From the NCBI GenBank assembly GCA_003561325.1, contig PWWY01000228.1, positions 1 to 6,238 of the forward strand: a stretch of 6,238 nt of DNA. Direction: 5' to 3'. This DNA is from Syntrophomonadaceae bacterium (GTDB taxonomy: Bacteria; Bacillota; Dethiobacteria; DTU022; UBA8154). Below, piece by piece: positions 6,140 to 6,238 of the stretch. Both the position numbers and the translations under genes were made by a program. The notes beneath the pieces are model-generated. The model searched no databases and was not told where the DNA came from. It saw only the letters and a program-made list of their open reading frames with translations. Every line of letters starts with the position of its first letter. The stretch's first letter is position 1.

Positions 6140-6238
6140 CGGCAGCCCGCGAAAAGATGGCAATACAGGAATCCTGATCAAGCGAGCTTTTCAGCGGTTA
6201 AAAGCAGAAGGCGTGCAGTGTGAACTTGTCGACCTGGG
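6120..6238 (+). CDS. NAD(P)H-dependent FMN reductase / flavodoxin-fold protein (partial, 3' end outside window)
   Basis: Only the first 39 codons and two bases are present. The sequence begins [19 protein letters not shown]: a short beta strand, then the flavin phosphate-binding loop GSPRKDGNT (8-16) typical of NADPH-dependent FMN reductases and iron-sulfur flavoproteins, followed by a helix (17-31) and a second strand ending CELVDL. The ATG at 6120 has GGAGG (6106-6110) 9 bases upstream, both inside the rph-rdgB coding sequence. The genes overlap by 20 bases in different frames, so they are very probably cotranscribed and may be translationally coupled. The substrate or redox partner cannot be told from this fragment. 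If an iron-sulfur flavoprotein, a cysteine cluster should appear beyond the window edge. Confidence 0.82.
   Translation, partial: MKVVAFNGSPRKDGNTGILIKRAFQRLKAEGVQCELVDL

Overview
The window reads as chromosomal DNA of an anaerobic, probably clostridial-type Firmicute. The reasons are a four-subunit ferredoxin-dependent 2-oxoacid oxidoreductase, strong AGGAGG-type ribosome binding sites before almost every gene, several TTG/GTG starts, and a murI...rph/rdgB gene order resembling the Bacillus subtilis racE-ysmB-gerM-rph-ysnA block. Genus cannot be fixed from the sequence alone. No mobile element, CRISPR array, tRNA or rRNA was seen.

Left part (1-2875, minus strand): a compact operon porG-porD-porA-porB, read leftwards, encoding pyruvate:ferredoxin oxidoreductase (POR). 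The genes are tightly coupled: porD starts on a GTG that overlaps the porG stop, and the porB ribosome binding site overlaps the porA stop. porB runs off the left edge (243 codons present). It is clear on manual translation and intact as far as it can be seen.

Middle (2876-3331): a 456-base divergent intergenic region, AT-rich near porG and purine/G-rich near murI, with a good sigma-A-type promoter candidate for murI. Then murI (glutamate racemase, D-glutamate for peptidoglycan) on the plus strand, converging on a small RDD-family membrane protein gene on the minus strand. An 83-base gap between them holds a 16-bp stem-loop.

Right part (4627-6238, plus strand): a gap that may carry a short upstream ORF and an RBS-masking hairpin. 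It is followed by one uninterrupted 455-codon gene that fuses RNase PH (3' tRNA trimming) to an RdgB/Ham1-type XTP/dITP diphosphatase (nucleotide pool cleaning). Overlapping its 3' end by 20 bases is the start of an NAD(P)H-dependent FMN reductase/flavodoxin-fold gene, cut by the right edge.

The content is mostly housekeeping: central anaerobic carbon metabolism, wall precursor synthesis, RNA maturation and nucleotide sanitation. I see no convincing new multi-gene system. The points most worth a second look are the Rph-RdgB fusion, the possible coupled leader ORF before it, and the convergent stem-loop.
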